Assembly (NCBI RefSeq): GCF_016097555.1
Contig: NC_054708.1
Span: forward strand, 22,301,443 to 22,365,442
Length of the DNA stretch: 64,000 nt
Direction of reading: 5' to 3'
Source of the DNA: Gigantopelta aegis
Lineage: Eukaryota > Mollusca > Gastropoda > Neomphalida > Peltospiridae
Positions 11,121 through 22,672 of this stretch are shown here, piece by piece. The notes under the pieces are model-generated. The model saw only the letters and a program-made list of their open reading frames with translations, searched no databases and was not told the origin of the DNA. The position numbers were made by a program, and so were the translations under genes. Numbering within the stretch: position 1 is the stretch's first letter; every line of letters begins with the position of its first letter.

Positions 11121-11692
11121 CAATCTAATTAAAATTAGCTCCACTATTACATGTGGATCTAAAGACAGCCAGTTGGAGCTCATGTCCACCAATCAAAACC
11201 TTACTTGCAGAATCCTGCCAGTGATTTAAAAATAATTTGAAAACATTCCGAATTATCCTGAGGGTATACGACATGTTTCGTGAGAATTACGAATGCCTTA
11301 AAACATGTTTTATTTTATAAAATAAATAATTTGTAATGTAAAACTGAAGACTGATTTAGTTTTTTTAAATTTTATAAATAAATAAATAATGTTTAATGTA
11401 ATATTGAAGACTGATAACCCACCAACCCGTCTTGGTATGGTTCGCTGTACTACGGCCACTAAAATAGACTCGCCCGATATTTTTAGAATTTGTATGCTCC
11501 CAAATAACGTTATAAAAGGCGAAGTGTGATTGGTCGATATTTAAATTATTATTTACAGACGAAATGTTACCTGGACATTGGGGACTACGCAGTGTTGTTA
11601 GTTTTAAATCACTGGAAGGATTCTGCAAGTAAGGTTTTGATTGGTGGACATGAGCTCCACATGTAATAGTGGAGCTAATTTTAATTAGATTG
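11121..11692. mobile_element. MULE-like MITE, complete, 9-bp target duplication
   Basis: Long inverted ends begin CAATCTAATTAAAATTAGCT and close with the mirror image ending AGATTG at 11692. The similarity between the two ends extends about 90-100 bp (including GGTTTTGATTGGTGGACATG). An exact 9-bp duplication, CACGCGCGT, flanks it at 11112-11120 and 11693-11701. Long inverted repeats with 9-bp duplications are typical of Mutator-like elements. There is no transposase. Confidence 0.85.
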
Positions 11693-11701
11693 CACGCGCG
11701 T

Positions 11702-12454
11702 TTGAGAAAAAACCGTTGAGCAGACAAGGTCTAATCTATTTTTAGAGTGATTTTCCCGTTTCAACGTCCCAGACGTTGGTATTCCACGTGACGGTTGGCT
11801 TTCTTCGTGCACGGTTCGCGCAATGAACATCTGATTTGTTATCGTTTGCTTGTCGTTCATTTGTGAGGGTTTTTTTTTTACAGTTCGTGAACATTTTCAT
11901 TAACAATAAAGTTCAGACAAGTAAGTATCTCAATACAAAACGTTACAAACCCTTAAAACCAATAGTACCCGGTGCCGAATAGCAAATGTAGGCTAATTGC
12001 GGTTTATATATAAAATTTATTATTTCAAACACTGTAGTATAGTCAACATGGTCAGTGACGGACTATCATTGTCGTCTTATTCCGATTCAAGTATCATGAT
12101 TGCTGCAGCAGCCACTTTCTCAACAGAAGCACTCAAACTCATTCCTTTCGCTGTCCAGGACAGAACAGTTGGAACATGCCCAGGAGAGGTGAAAGGAACG
12201 CACCCTAAGTCTGTGTGCACTCTGGGAAATTTGTCGTGACATAGGCATTTCTGTGCTTCGAGCGACATCTACCGGTGACATCAGAATACTAACTTTCAAA
12301 ATTATTTCAAGTAATTGGGTCGCGGGGATTCCCATGGTATTTATCGATATAAAACCTGCTGTTTCACTCTATTTTATAAAAAACGTGATCTAAGTGTGTT
12401 ACAGTTTTGTAAATTAACCAAAATTAGAATAAATTTTCGCGGGCTGAAACTAGG
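11702..12454. other. Gene-free stretch
   Basis: No coherent gene is seen. A short open frame at 11997-12239 has no recognisable domain, and both strands are equally open there, so it is probably chance. Confidence 0.4.
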
Positions 12455-12547
12455 GCGTGCGACTTTAAGACAAGCAGCAATACATTGAATATACAGACAC
12501 TGACATTCTAAAAAAAAAAATACCGGGGTAATTCATTTAACATGTAA

Positions 12548-12863
12548 TTATAGCCCAGTAGTAAAACGTTCGCTTGATACGCGGTCGGTTTGGAATCGAT
12601 CCCCGTCAGTGGGCCCATTGGGCTATTTCTCGCTCCAGCCAGTGCAACACAGCATGTACATCAAAGGCCGTCGTATGTGCTATCCTGTCTATGGGATAGT
12701 GCATATAAAAGATCCCTTGCTGCTAATCAAAAAGAGTAGCACATGAAGTGGCGACAGCGGGTTTCCTCTCTCAATATCTGTGTGGCCCTTAACCATATGT
12801 CCGATGCCATATAACCGTAAATAAAATGTGTTCAGTGCGTCGTTAAATAAACTAGTTCCTTCC
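12548..12863 (+). mobile_element. SINE type A inside a MITE
   Basis: The head begins CCCAGTAGTAAAACGTTCGC, the B box is TGGAATCGATCCCCG, and the body and tail end at CGTCGTTAAATAAACTAG. The 17-bp target duplication is described under the host MITE. Its second copy is displaced to 15012 by the element at 12868-15011. Confidence 0.85.
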
Positions 12864-13123
12864 TTAAAGGAAACATGACACGAGACCATATTATAGCTCA
12901 TTTTAAAAGAAAAATGATATAAAAATAATATACAAATAACTTTATAACAATAAAATACGTGTAGTTAACTTAAAATGAAGAAATTACGCTAATCAGTATC
13001 AAAGTACGATTTATGCATATTTCTTCGTGAGCGTTCGGAAAAAAAGGGAAGTGACGTCAGAGCCGCTGTACTCTTCCATTGTTGTTAACTGTTTAAGGGG
13101 CTTACGATCTTTTCAGTCCAACA

Positions 13124-13543
13124 GTGCCGTACTGCGCGGCCTTTGGGTGTAAAAATAAACACTTTAAACGATCGGGATTGTCTTTTTATGGTTTTCCAAA
13201 GGATTGTATCCGAAGAAAGACGCGTGTATTTTATCGCAAAAGAAAAGATTGGACACCAACACCGCATAGTACTTTGGTGTCAGCCTATTTACAGCCCGGA
13301 GCCCAAACGTTACCCGGAGACAAATACAGTACTCGGTTGCGAATGCCGAGGTGTACATTGTACATATTTGGCACAAAGATACACCTCAGCATGATGTATT
13401 TATATATGTTAAAACAAAAATGTAGAATTTTTTATTTATTTATTTTTTTTGGAAAAAAAAAGATTTTTCATGTTAGGGCTGTAGGCCTACATAACAAAAT
13501 CTGTATTCACCGTCCGAAGAAGGAAACGTCAATAAGTAATTAA
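13124..13543 (+). pseudogene. THAP-domain coding fragment
   Basis: The first codons read (V/M)PYCAAFGCKN, followed by GLSFYGFPKD, KRKDWTPTPHS and SAYLQPGA, the order expected of a C2CH THAP DNA-binding domain at a protein's N-terminus. The first two zinc Cys (residues 4 and 9) are present. The second pair, normally within an LCSAHF-like motif, reads LVSAYL, so both remaining ligands are lost. The frame opens with GTG where ATG is expected. The later part has no recognisable domain. It is most likely the decayed DNA-binding part of the element's transposase. Confidence 0.6.
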
Positions 13544-14546
13544 ATATGGCATATACAAACATGGGATTTGGCATGAGGATACATCTCAGTACGATGTATT
13601 TAAATATGTTTTTAAAAAACGTGTAGAAAACAATAATAATTTTAAATAATGTTTTTAATCTTCGGGCGGAATACGTCACAAAAACGTTCCTCATCGCCCG
13701 AAGCCCCAAAGCAACACGAAGTTCAATACAAAATAAACCACTACTGTCGGTGTCGAAATAACTATTATGTTTCATCCACGGGCTGACTTGAGAATCGGAG
13801 TGTTGTTTTAGTTAATTGGTCCTTTCTTTCCGTGGCCTGCACATGTGATTCCTGATTGGCAGGTGTATATTGCACGGTATCGACCAGGTAAGTGATTACC
13901 ACGGTCTAGACATATGTACAAAATACGTGCCAGTTTTTTTAAGATCACAGGGTATTGTGGCGTAACCTGTCGCGACTATAGTACAATGTTAATGGACATT
14001 ATCAGCCGCCCTGCTTCATTACTGTAAATAATGCTGTAAAACCCTTGATTAAGTAGACTTTCCCATCTAAAATTACAAAACTGACCAATTACGTAGTACC
14101 AAAGAAAAGAAAATTATCACTTGGGTATCGTGAGTGGTCGTTTTTACTCTAACGCACCCAGCCAATAGGCCTAATAATATGCTACTTTTTTTTATGAGAG
14201 AAAAATACTATAACCCCATTTCGTTCTATTGATGCAAATAGAAATATATTTAGTTTAAAAGTTGATTATACTCTCAAGTCATTTATGTTGTTTTACAAGC
14301 CAGGTTAATTAAAGTGAAGCGCCTTGTCGTAAATTAGAGCGTTTGTTTACACTGCATACAGATTTCATTATGTACAGCCCGAACATAAAAAATGCGATAT
14401 TTTCTAAAAAAACCCACCCAAAAATGTTTGTCCTACATTTATATTTTTTACATATTTAAATACATCATATCGAGGTGTATCTTTATGCTAAATATGAACA
14501 GTATACACCTCGGCATTAGCATCCGAGTTTTGGTTTTGTCTCCGGG

Positions 14547-14729
14547 TTACTTTCGGGCTCCGGGCTGTAAATTGGTCGACCGGTCTGGTCTGGCACCATC
14601 AGTTTCTCCACCCTCCGACTCGCTATCCGTTTTTTCTTCAGTATCACTGTTGTAAGTAAATGTGTGTCTTTCTTCATTTACTAACAGCTCATATTGATAC
14701 GGCAAAACGTTTTGCGAACGAACACTCAT
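14547..14729 (-). pseudogene. Acidic N-terminal coding fragment in TTAA element
   Basis: A 60-codon frame starts MSVRSQNVLPYQYELLVNEE, becomes acidic (SDTEEKTDSESEGGE, residues 28-42) and ends NLQPGARK, which resembles YLQPGA in the THAP fragment facing it. The PYQYE...SDTEE pattern recalls the start of mollusc proteins annotated as P2X7-like/THAP-associated, but this is a weak impression. It lies in an inverted duplicate of the left part of the element. Confidence 0.35.
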
Positions 14730-15116
14730 TGTTTTGGTAAGCTGTGCAAGTCTTAGATTCTTTATGCGTGGTACGGACTAATGCTTTTAAGTGTAAGGCG
14801 TCAGATCAAGCGACGCGTCTCTGACGTCACGGACCTCGTGATTGCCCTGCTCATTAAAGATCGGCAATTTCCGCTAAGAGCTCGTATCTGGGGTTCTTTT
14901 ATGGAGATATTTTAAGTAATTAATTTTTTATAATTTTTTTTTTTAGGTGATTCAATTTATAATTAATTGTACATGGTTGGTGCCAAATATGGTTTACGTA
15001 ACATGTTTCCTTTAACATGTAATTTTAGTGGCTAAAAAGGCTCTGTTAGTCAGAAATATTTTATAATAGCATGACACTCAGGACAGTCCCTAGTTGGTAG
15101 TAATAGTCTCAAACCG

Positions 15117-15562
15117 GGTGTGATTTATCTCCGCCGGCTGAGAGCGCAATTGAGGTGCTTGCGTCACAGGATCGAACCACCTCGGTGGATCCATTCAACT
15201 GATTGGGGTTTCTCTCGTTCCAACCAGCGTACCACAACTGGTCAATGACCGTGCTTGTTTGTCTGTGGGAATGTGCATATAAAAGATCTCTTGCTGCTAA
15301 TGGAAAAAAATGTAGCGGGTTTCCTCTGATTGTTTTTTTTCTCTCGTTACAACCAGTGCACCACAGCTGGACAAAGGCCGTGGTATGTGCTTTCCTGTCG
15401 GTGGGAAAGTGCATATAAAAGATCCCTTGCTTCATCAGGAAAAATCTAGCGGGTTTCCTCTGATGACTACGAGTTAGAATTACCAAATGTTTGACATCCA
15501 ATAGCTGATGATTAATTAATCAATGTGCTCCAGTGGTGTCGTTAAACAAAACAAACATTCAG
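15117..15562 (+). mobile_element. SINE type B with internal duplication
   Basis: A degenerate tRNA-like head (GCTTGCGTCACAGGATCGAACC as B-box region) leads to the type-B body and tail ending GTGTCGTTAAACAAAACAAAC. The segment from TCTCTCGTTCCAACCAG through ATATAAAAGATC is present twice (about 15210-15300 and 15340-15430). Confidence 0.8.
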
Positions 15563-16510
15563 TCTTAACCGCCATCCTCAGTGAGCTGTTGAAATCCACC
15601 TATCGGCGTTAAATCTGGTGGTTTAACCACCACACCACTGAGGCCGGTTCAGAATACCACATAGTGATAGTCTAATGATGGAGTTTAATCGATAATAGAT
15701 CGGTTTGGCTCTAACGTTCGGTTAGAACGATCCATAATCGATTGTGTGGGGACATGTTAACTGTAATTGGCGTATGGGATCTGATTTCTATATGGGGGTG
15801 GCGGGGGGGGGGGGGGGGGGGGAAGAGAGATTCGTTTTTGACCGAATTAAACGAAAATGCTCGAATCTAGATCACAACATTTATTCATGTTAGCATTAGT
15901 ATCAAACAGCTATATGCAGTTGCAAATGAATCATCATATGCATTTTAACATGGAGTACAACTAATTTTGCGTGGGTAGAATGTTGGAAATAAGTGGTTAA
16001 AAGGTCTCAGGCTGGCATATTTTGCCCGAATATCTCTATAATTTTTACCCGAATTTGAGGTTTTTCTCCAACACTAGAGGGGGTTGGGGCAGTCCCCGCC
16101 ACCCGTCCCCTGTCTCGTACGCCTATGACACCACGGTCCTTTACATACCAATAGTGAAGCCGTGGATGGAGATAAAAATCAAAATAGGTGCTAGTCTGCT
16201 TAAAGGCATTCTTCCCTCTAAATATTTTAGCATTATTTCTGCAAAATACTTAGAGTTCATTGTTCAGAATATTATTCTATACACGTCCATAAGTGCAGTC
16301 AGGCGCCACTTTGCTTACGAAAGCTGTAAAGAGATTTTTCAAAATATAAAAACCCTGTACTTGACGCGTGCACTATAAAAAGTGGCACTCCTCCATCAGA
16401 CAGCGCTGGAACTATATATCGTGGTCCAGATCAGCTCTCCTCTGTAGAAAAAGTAAAATAACTGACAGTGAATGAGAGCTGCATACCCTCGCGACCATAT
16501 CACAAAATCT
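15563..16510. other. Gene-free stretch with a poly-G run
   Basis: A run of 20 G lies at 15803-15822 within an otherwise ordinary AT-rich region. The frame at 16022-16378 has no recognisable domain. Nothing else is identified. Confidence 0.5.
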
Positions 16511-16722
16511 GGGCGGAACATAGCGCTCGGGTAAAGCGCTCGCTTGATGTACGGTCGGTCTGGGATCGATCTCAGTCGGTGGGCCCATTGGGCTATTTCT
16601 CGTTCCAGCCAGTGCACCATGACTGGTATATCAAAGGCCGTGGAATGTAGTACCCTGCCATATAACCGTAAATACAATGTGTTGAGTGCGTCGTTAAATA
16701 AAAAAATTCTTTCTTTCTTTTC
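16511..16722 (+). mobile_element. SINE type A with internal deletion
   Basis: The head (AGCGCTCGGGTAAAGCGCTC, B box GGGATCGATCTCAG) is followed by the first part of the body, and then, after GTAGTACCCTGC, directly by the tail (CATATAACCGTAAATACAATG). The ATATAAAAGATCCC segment is missing. Confidence 0.85.
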
Positions 16723-17044
16723 TTTACGTCCCGCACTCCTCCCCCCTCCCCCTTGTAAAAAATAAAAAATAAAATAAAAAAATGCAACAAACTTAGAACG
16801 AAAAGCCGACGAAATGGCAGGAGAAAATTCCGAAGTTGTTGGAAAAAATCGCAAGACAACCACGAAGTTCAGAATAGGTGGAAGTAATCTAATCATACAC
16901 GGCTTAGAGAGTCCTTTAAACGAGACTTGGGCAAGATACAAGAGTCCGTGTCAGAGATTGTTTTTAGTCTTGAAATAGACGGAGCCAGTTCTAAACGAAT
17001 TGATAGAACTCACTGTGTTAGAGCTATGAATACATTAAGACTGT

Positions 17045-17340
17045 CATGTAGCCCACTGGTAAAAAGCTGGCCTGATGCGCGGACGGTCGATCCCCGTTGG
17101 TGGGCACGTTCGTCAATTTTTCGTTCCAGGCTGTGCCCCACGACTGCTATATCAAAGGCCGTAGTATGTGCTATCTTATTTGTAGGATGGTACATATAAA
17201 AGATTCCTTGCTAATAATGAAAATAAATGTAGCGGGTTTCCCCTCTAAGACCATATGTCGCAGTTACCAAATGTTTGCCATTCAATAGCCGATGATTGAT
17301 AAATCAAATGTGCTCTAGTGGTATTGTTCAAGAAAACTAA
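17045..17340 (+). mobile_element. SINE, A-like head and B-type tail
   Basis: The head TGTAGCCCACTGGTAAAAAG with a shortened B box passes into the B-type ending (TTACCAAATGTTTGCCATTC, then GTGCTCTAGTGGTATTGTTC). A further tail piece of the same type lies at 17560-17766. Confidence 0.7.
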
Positions 17341-17762
17341 CAAATACCATTCATTCATTCATTCATTCATTGGTTCATTCATTGAATCAGCTCAATGACA
17401 GTTTAATTTTCTTGCTTCTGTCCAATTAAGGTTCAAGCACGGTGTCCTGGGACTACAACTTGTCTGTATGAGCTGTGTGTCCAAGATAGGTGTGAACGGT
17501 TAGCGCGAAAGCAGTCGGCGTATTGACCTCACACTTTTCTTCTTCTTGTTCTTCGAATGTTCAGACAGGGGCCCCAGTAGCTAGAACACATGCTTTCCAA
17601 TTACCGACAAAACTCACCAGAGACCAGTGCCCCGCGGCTAGTATATCAAAGATCGTGGTATGTTCTGTCCTGTCTGTGGGAAGCCTACGTGTCAGAATTA
17701 CCAAATGTTTGACATCCACTAGCCGGTGACTAATAAATCAATATGCTCCAGTGGTATCGTTA

Positions 17763-17766
<4 letters not shown>

Positions 17767-17821
<55 letters not shown>

Positions 17822-18096
17822 TACATACATACATGCATACATACATACATACACACACATATATATATATACATACATACATACATTCGGTGCCACATGT
17901 TCGAGTCCCCGCAAAGGCATCGGACAATTTGTGAGGCCAGAAATTATTTAATTATCCCCTGCGCCAGTGCGTTAATATCTATGTTTGTAACAGTCAACCT
18001 CGACATACATACAATATAGAGATATTCATACATTCATACATCAATCAATACATACATACATACATACATCAATACATACATACATACATATATACA

Positions 18097-18157
<61 letters not shown>
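17767..18157. repeat. (TA)n and (ACAT)n microsatellites
   Basis: A TA run (17767-17814) is followed by ACAT repeats (17815-17886), a short unique piece, and more ACAT/TA repeats (18003-18157). Open frames rich in Y/I or T/H here are repeat by-products. Confidence 0.95.
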
Positions 18158-18160
<3 letters not shown>

Positions 18161-18339
18161 TAAACTTTAACTGTTCACTGTGAGGGCCGCTGTTTGAATG
18201 TTAACCCAATGCCAATATCCCCAGCCTAAAGTCTGATTTCTTAACCACACAAAGACGGTAACCTTCCATTGTAAACTTTACCGTTTATAAGAATAAAGTC
18301 AGTGTCGCGGAAGCTTCTAAATTTAAATTCATAGAATGA

Positions 18340-18420
18340 ATGAATGAATGAATGAATGTTTAACGACACCCCAGCACGAAAAATACATCGGCTATTTGGG
18401 TGTCAAACTATGGTAATGCA
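18340..18420 (-). mobile_element. SINE/LINE 3' tail, type D
   Basis: The segment TGTTTAACGACACCCCAGCA...CGGCTATTTGGGTGTCAAAC is preceded by (AATG)n. The same tail recurs at about 34930-34990 next to an (AATAG)n run. Only the 3' ends are present. Confidence 0.6.
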
Positions 18421-18646
18421 AACAAATAAAGTGATGATCAATATAAAAATTCAAAATTTAAATAAAAACAGTGTAAAGAACTGTGCAACAATACAAATAT
18501 CACAGATAGATACTGACTTTTACTCAAAATTTCAATTATATCTCGAAAAAAACGCAAGGTATTTGTGCTGTATTGGCCATTCTCAAAGAGAATGTTACAC
18601 CCCTGCACCACGGTGAGGTTACAGCACGCGCAGGGGTAGAAGGAAG

Positions 18647-19331
18647 CAATCTAATTAAAATTAGCTCCACTATTACATGTGGATCTAACAGCAGCCAGTT
18701 GGAGCTCATGTCCACCAATCAAAACCTTATTTGCAGAATCATGCCAGTGATTTGAAAATAATTTGAAAACATTCCTAATTATCCTGAGGGTACATGTTTC
18801 ATTTGAATTACGAATGCCTTGTTTAGACCAGTAGAAATAATTTTAATCAGATTGCTAACAACACTGCGTAGTCTCCAATGTCCAAGTAACATTTCATCTG
18901 TAAATAATAATTTAAATATTGACCAATCACACTTAGCCTTTTATAACGTTATTTGGGAGCATACAAATTCTAAAAATATCGGGCGAGTCTATTTTAGTGG
19001 GCCGCAGTACAGCGAAACATACCAATACGTACGGGATGGGTTATCAGTCTTCAATTTTACATAACAAATTATTTATTTAAAAAAACTAAAAACTAAATCA
19101 GTCTTCAGTTTTACATTACAAATTATTTATTTTATAAAATAAAACATGTTTTAAGGCATTCGTAATTCACACGAAACATGTCGTATACCCTCAGGATAAT
19201 TCGGAATGTTTTCAAATTATTTGTAAATCACTGGCATGATTCTGCAAGTAAGGTTTTGATTGGTGGACATGAGCTCCAACTGGCTGCTGTTAGATCCACA
19301 TGTAATAGTGGAGCTAATTTTAATTAGATTG
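18647..19331. mobile_element. MULE-like MITE, complete, 9-bp target duplication
   Basis: It has the same ends and interior as the copy at 11121, with extra internal sequence (685 bp in all). The exact 9-bp duplication AGAAGGAAG flanks it at 18638-18646 and 19332-19340. Two independent copies with 9-bp duplications make the Mutator-like assignment fairly firm, although no transposase is present. Confidence 0.87.
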
Positions 19332-19340
19332 AGAAGGAAG

Positions 19341-19556
19341 GAATGTTTTATTTAACAACACAGTCAACACATTTTATTTACGGTTATATGCCATTGGACA
19401 TATAGTTAAGGATCACACATATAATGAGAGAGGAAGCCCTCTGCCGTCCTACAATAGGCTACTCTTTCCGATTAGCAGCAAGGGATCTTTTATATGCAGC
19501 TACCCACACAGAGAATAGTATATACCACGGCCTTTGTTATATACCAGTTATAGAGC
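19341..19556 (-). mobile_element. SINE type A, 5'-truncated
   Basis: The reversed type-A tail (TTTATTTAACAACACAGTC) and body (AAGGGATCTTTTATATGCAG) start directly after the MITE's target duplication. The head is missing. Confidence 0.8.
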
Positions 19557-21079
19557 ATAGGCTCAGATAAATAATTAGAGAATGACAATTATCGTGTGGT
19601 GAATGACTCCACAGCCTGAGTTTAATAGTGCAAGTCCAAGCACGTAAAGAATAGACGACTGCCGACATGTCTTGTAACAAAACTTGGTGGTGATGATGAA
19701 GTGTATTTTTCCACTGCGTGACGGAATTCATCAAGTATTAATTCACAGAGGAATATGGATCTCCCAGGATGCATCTTTGCAGACAGACTTGGAAGCATGT
19801 TTACAATCAACTCTGGTAATGAACATTGTGGAGAACGTGAACGAGACATCGTTTGTTAGACAGATTGAGACTTGGTCGTATCTTTGTACAAGAAACTGAA
19901 ACAGGTTCAACACACGAACGGTATTTAACTATTACTGTGATGACATGACCTCATGAATCACTGTCAGAACATTGGCCATTACCATGCAATGGCAAACGTT
20001 CAGCATATTCCGATCTAACGGTGACACCAGCCACATGCACAGCTTATAGATGTCATGTCCATTGTTTTCATGTAAATACAGGTACAAGATTGTTACTAAA
20101 AATATGTTTTAAACAATATGTATTCCATATTTTTTATTATTTATTTATTTTGGCAGTGGGGATTCTTAAAGCCTATGAAAAGAGAAAGAATATGTTCTGT
20201 GCAATTTCCCAATTCAAAATGTATAACATTTATTCCAACATGTATAATTTTATTTTTGTAGGAAATCGAGCTTTATTACAAAAATATTTCCCCATTACTT
20301 GTTCCTTTTTTTATATATTTTCTTTTCTCCAACTGCTCCGTTTCCTTTCTCTCCGTTGAATTTCTTCTCAGTTCCTTCCGATTTGGCAGCTGCACCTATC
20401 TTTTAACTGCTTTCGCTATCCACCTCTAAATCCCTTGTCTCTCCAACCGCTCTTGTTCCGTTTCCTCTTTATGTTTATAAATAATATCTCTTTTATTTTC
20501 TATCCTGAACGAGTAATGAATGACATGTCTCGGCATCAATGCAATTTCATTACAGACAAAAGATTCGGTCCGAAAATTATTTGTTTAAATCAAACATTCG
20601 CGTTAGGCCTAGTTTTAGGATAGTGTTAAACTTGAATAACCAGTTTAGAGTACCTTATATTCCTGGCTATAATGTGTGACCGAAAATATATCCAGATGTT
20701 CTCTTTCATATGGCAGCCCAAAAATAGCAATACGTTGAGAGCAATAAGGTGAATTATTTCGTTTTAGATCACAAAACAATTACGAATTTCAGCACTTTAC
20801 TCTTTTTATACTATTTTAGTTTAATATAGGATTATGTTGTTGAAACTGAAATAAACTTTGTTAATATATCTTCACAAGATTGAGCAATAACCTAGTATAA
20901 ATGTAACTAAAAATGTAATCTTTAGGATATGTTTAGCAATTAACTATTTAACACAAATCATCCAGTTCAGTTTCGTACATATGACGCGCTAATTCTTGTT
21001 TTCATTTAGCGATTACGGTTAATGTAGGTCTGTCTTCATTATAAAATGTACTAGCCAATGTAATACCACACAAAAGGTA
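19557..21079. other. Gene-free stretch
   Basis: No convincing gene is seen. A block at about 19937-20010 (GTGATGACATG...TGAATCACTGTCA) resembles 52650-52740, so a dispersed repeat is present. The rest is ordinary AT-rich sequence. Confidence 0.45.
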
Positions 21080-21431
21080 ATATGCAACCAACGTAGAAAA
21101 GCTATAGCAGCTCTATTTTGTACAACTAGTAACTATTTCCTAAACGTAGAACCATTACTATCACTGTGTGATACATATGGTAGCAATATTTTAAATTATG
21201 GCTGTGACGTTTGGGGTTTTAACAAAGCAATTGGTCACAAGATCCTACATTTACAATTCTGTAAACGTAGTTTAGGCGTGAAAAGGATCACTACTAATAT
21301 GATGATCCATATTGAATTACGCAGATCGCCTTTGTGCATAAGTATGAACATTCGTATTGTTAAATATTGGATCAATTTGTTGAATACCGATAACTGTATT
21401 TTGAGTGTTATGCCACCCTATATGACAAAAG
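21080..21431 (+). pseudogene. LINE ORF2 fragment (post-RT region)
   Basis: The plus strand reads LLSLCDTYGSNILNYGCDVW, then FCKRSLGVKRITTNMMIHIE and IVKYWINLLN. This is the segment that follows the RT core in mollusc LINEs of the type whose tails lie at 1228-2823 (motifs YG..W and CKR.LGV). It is cut on the right by the SINE at 21432. Confidence 0.7.
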
Positions 21432-21757
21432 GAAATGAAAAGAAAAGGAAATGGTTTATTTAATGACGCACTCAACACATTTTATTTACGGTTATATGGC
21501 GGCGGACATATTGTTAAGGACCACAGAGATATTGAGGGAGGAAACCCACTGTCGCCACACTATGGGCTACTCTTTTCGATTAGCAGCAAGGGATCTTTTA
21601 TATGCACCATCCCATAGACAGAATACTACATACCACGACCTTTGATGTACCAGTCGTGGTGCACTGGCTGGAGCGTGAAATAGCCCAATGGGCCCACTGA
21701 TGAGGATCGATCCCAAACCAACCGCGCACCAAGCGAGCGCTTTACCACTGTATATCT
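21432..21757 (-). mobile_element. SINE type A, near complete
   Basis: Reversed type-A tail, body and tRNA-like head (GAGGATCGATCCCAAACC; GCGAGCGCTTTACCACTG). It interrupts the LINE fragment. Confidence 0.9.
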
Positions 21758-22249
21758 TACAAACATTATAATTGGGTGGGTTTTTTTCACTCACTTTTTT
21801 ATTAGTAACATATACATTTTAAAATCTGAGTCGTCCATTCGTATAAAACAAAACAAGAAAATCCAATAGGGAAATATAGCTACAAATTGTCGTATTTAGA
21901 CAATAGCATCTGATACCATGCTGTGTCAAACGCAAGCCAAAATTAGTTTCTCCGATGTTTGTTAGCCTGATTTTTAATTTATATTCGCAAATTGAGATTG
22001 GCGTTATGTAACATGTAACGTACGTATCATTTTATGAATTTAGACTTGTTTTTATGATGAAACCCTTGGTGAAACTTCTATCTGTAGACTCATTCTTCAT
22101 GTCGAAAAGTGATGATAGTCAACTATTTCGATATTATTACAGTAATTGGCGGTGATATTAAAAGCCTTCCATTGCAGAGAATGATCATAACAACTATACA
22201 GTGTTATGGCGATGACGATCAAATACATTGGGTATCACATGTACGAATA

Positions 22250-22569
22250 TTGTTTGTTTTGTTTAACGACATCACTGGAGCACATTGATTAATTAATCAT
22301 CGGCTACTGGATGTCAAACATTTGGTAATTTTGACTCGTAGTCATCAGAGGAAACCCGCTACATTTTTTTTTCTAATGCAGCAAGGGACCGTTTATATGC
22401 ACTTTTCCACAGACAGGAAAGCACATACCACGGCCTTTGACCAGTTGTGGTGCACTGGTTAGAACGAGAAAAATCCAATCAGATTAATGGATCCACTGAG
22501 ATGGTTCGATCTTGCGATGTAAGCACCTCAGGCGAGCACTCAACCGACTGAGCTAAATCCCGCCCCCAT
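22250..22569 (-). mobile_element. SINE type B, complete
   Basis: The reversed tail (TGTTTTGTTTAACGACATCAC), body and head (CCGACTGAGCTAAATCCCGCC) are all present. An 11-bp duplication, ATGTACGAATA, lies at 22239-22249 and 22570-22580. A 25-bp sequence just after it (CTACAATTTCAAACTGATTA) is tandemly repeated. Confidence 0.9.
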
Positions 22570-22672
22570 ATGTACGAATACTACAATTTCAAACTGATTA
22601 CTTCGGCTACAATTTCAAACTGATTACTTCGGCTACGTTAGTTGGGTCGCTCAAGATTATGGTAACAAAAAA

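Larger units (their letters stand above)
12868..15011. mobile_element. THAP-bearing TTAA element (Kolobok-like)
   Basis: A 2144-bp unit flanked by TTAA on both sides (12864-12867 and 15012-15015), with imperfect inverted ends: AGGAAACATGACACGAGACC on the left, AGGAAACATGTTACGTAAAC read from the right. It carries a THAP-like coding piece on the plus strand near its left end and a second coding piece on the minus strand near its right end. Internal segments at about 13285-13440 and 14400-14575 are inverted copies of each other. THAP domains, TTAA duplications and TTAAAGG ends together are known from Kolobok-type DNA transposons. P elements also carry THAP domains but make 8-bp duplications. No catalytic domain is visible, so this is non-autonomous or a relic. 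Confidence 0.6.
12455..15091 (-). mobile_element. TTAA MITE (AGGGACATTCC family) interrupted by nested insertions
   Basis: The two halves, 12455-12547 and 15012-15091, together match the reverse orientation of the MITE at 53273-53640: the ACATTGAATATACAGACACTG block is on the left and the CTCTGTTAGTC block plus the end AGTCCCT on the right. The 17-bp sequence TTAACATGTAATTATAG at 12531-12547 recurs with one change at 15012-15028. It is the target duplication of the SINE inserted between the halves, so the order of events can be read: MITE first, SINE second, TTAA element third. Confidence 0.65.

Noticed and set aside
11997-12239. 80-residue frame near the MULE-like MITE
   Set aside because: Frames on both strands are open over the same interval, with no recognisable domain.
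12868-15011. P element, because of the THAP domain and about 30-bp inverted ends
   Set aside because: P elements make 8-bp target duplications. Here the duplication is TTAA and the ends start AGG, which fits Kolobok-like elements better.
16022-16378. 118-residue open frame as a host gene
   Set aside because: No domain, signal or splice context was recognised, and its composition is like the surrounding AT-rich DNA.
21435-21617. Recurring frame of the FNDALNTFYLRLYG type here and at several other places
   Set aside because: It is the reversed SINE type-A tail translated; the repeated protein is a by-product of the SINE copies.
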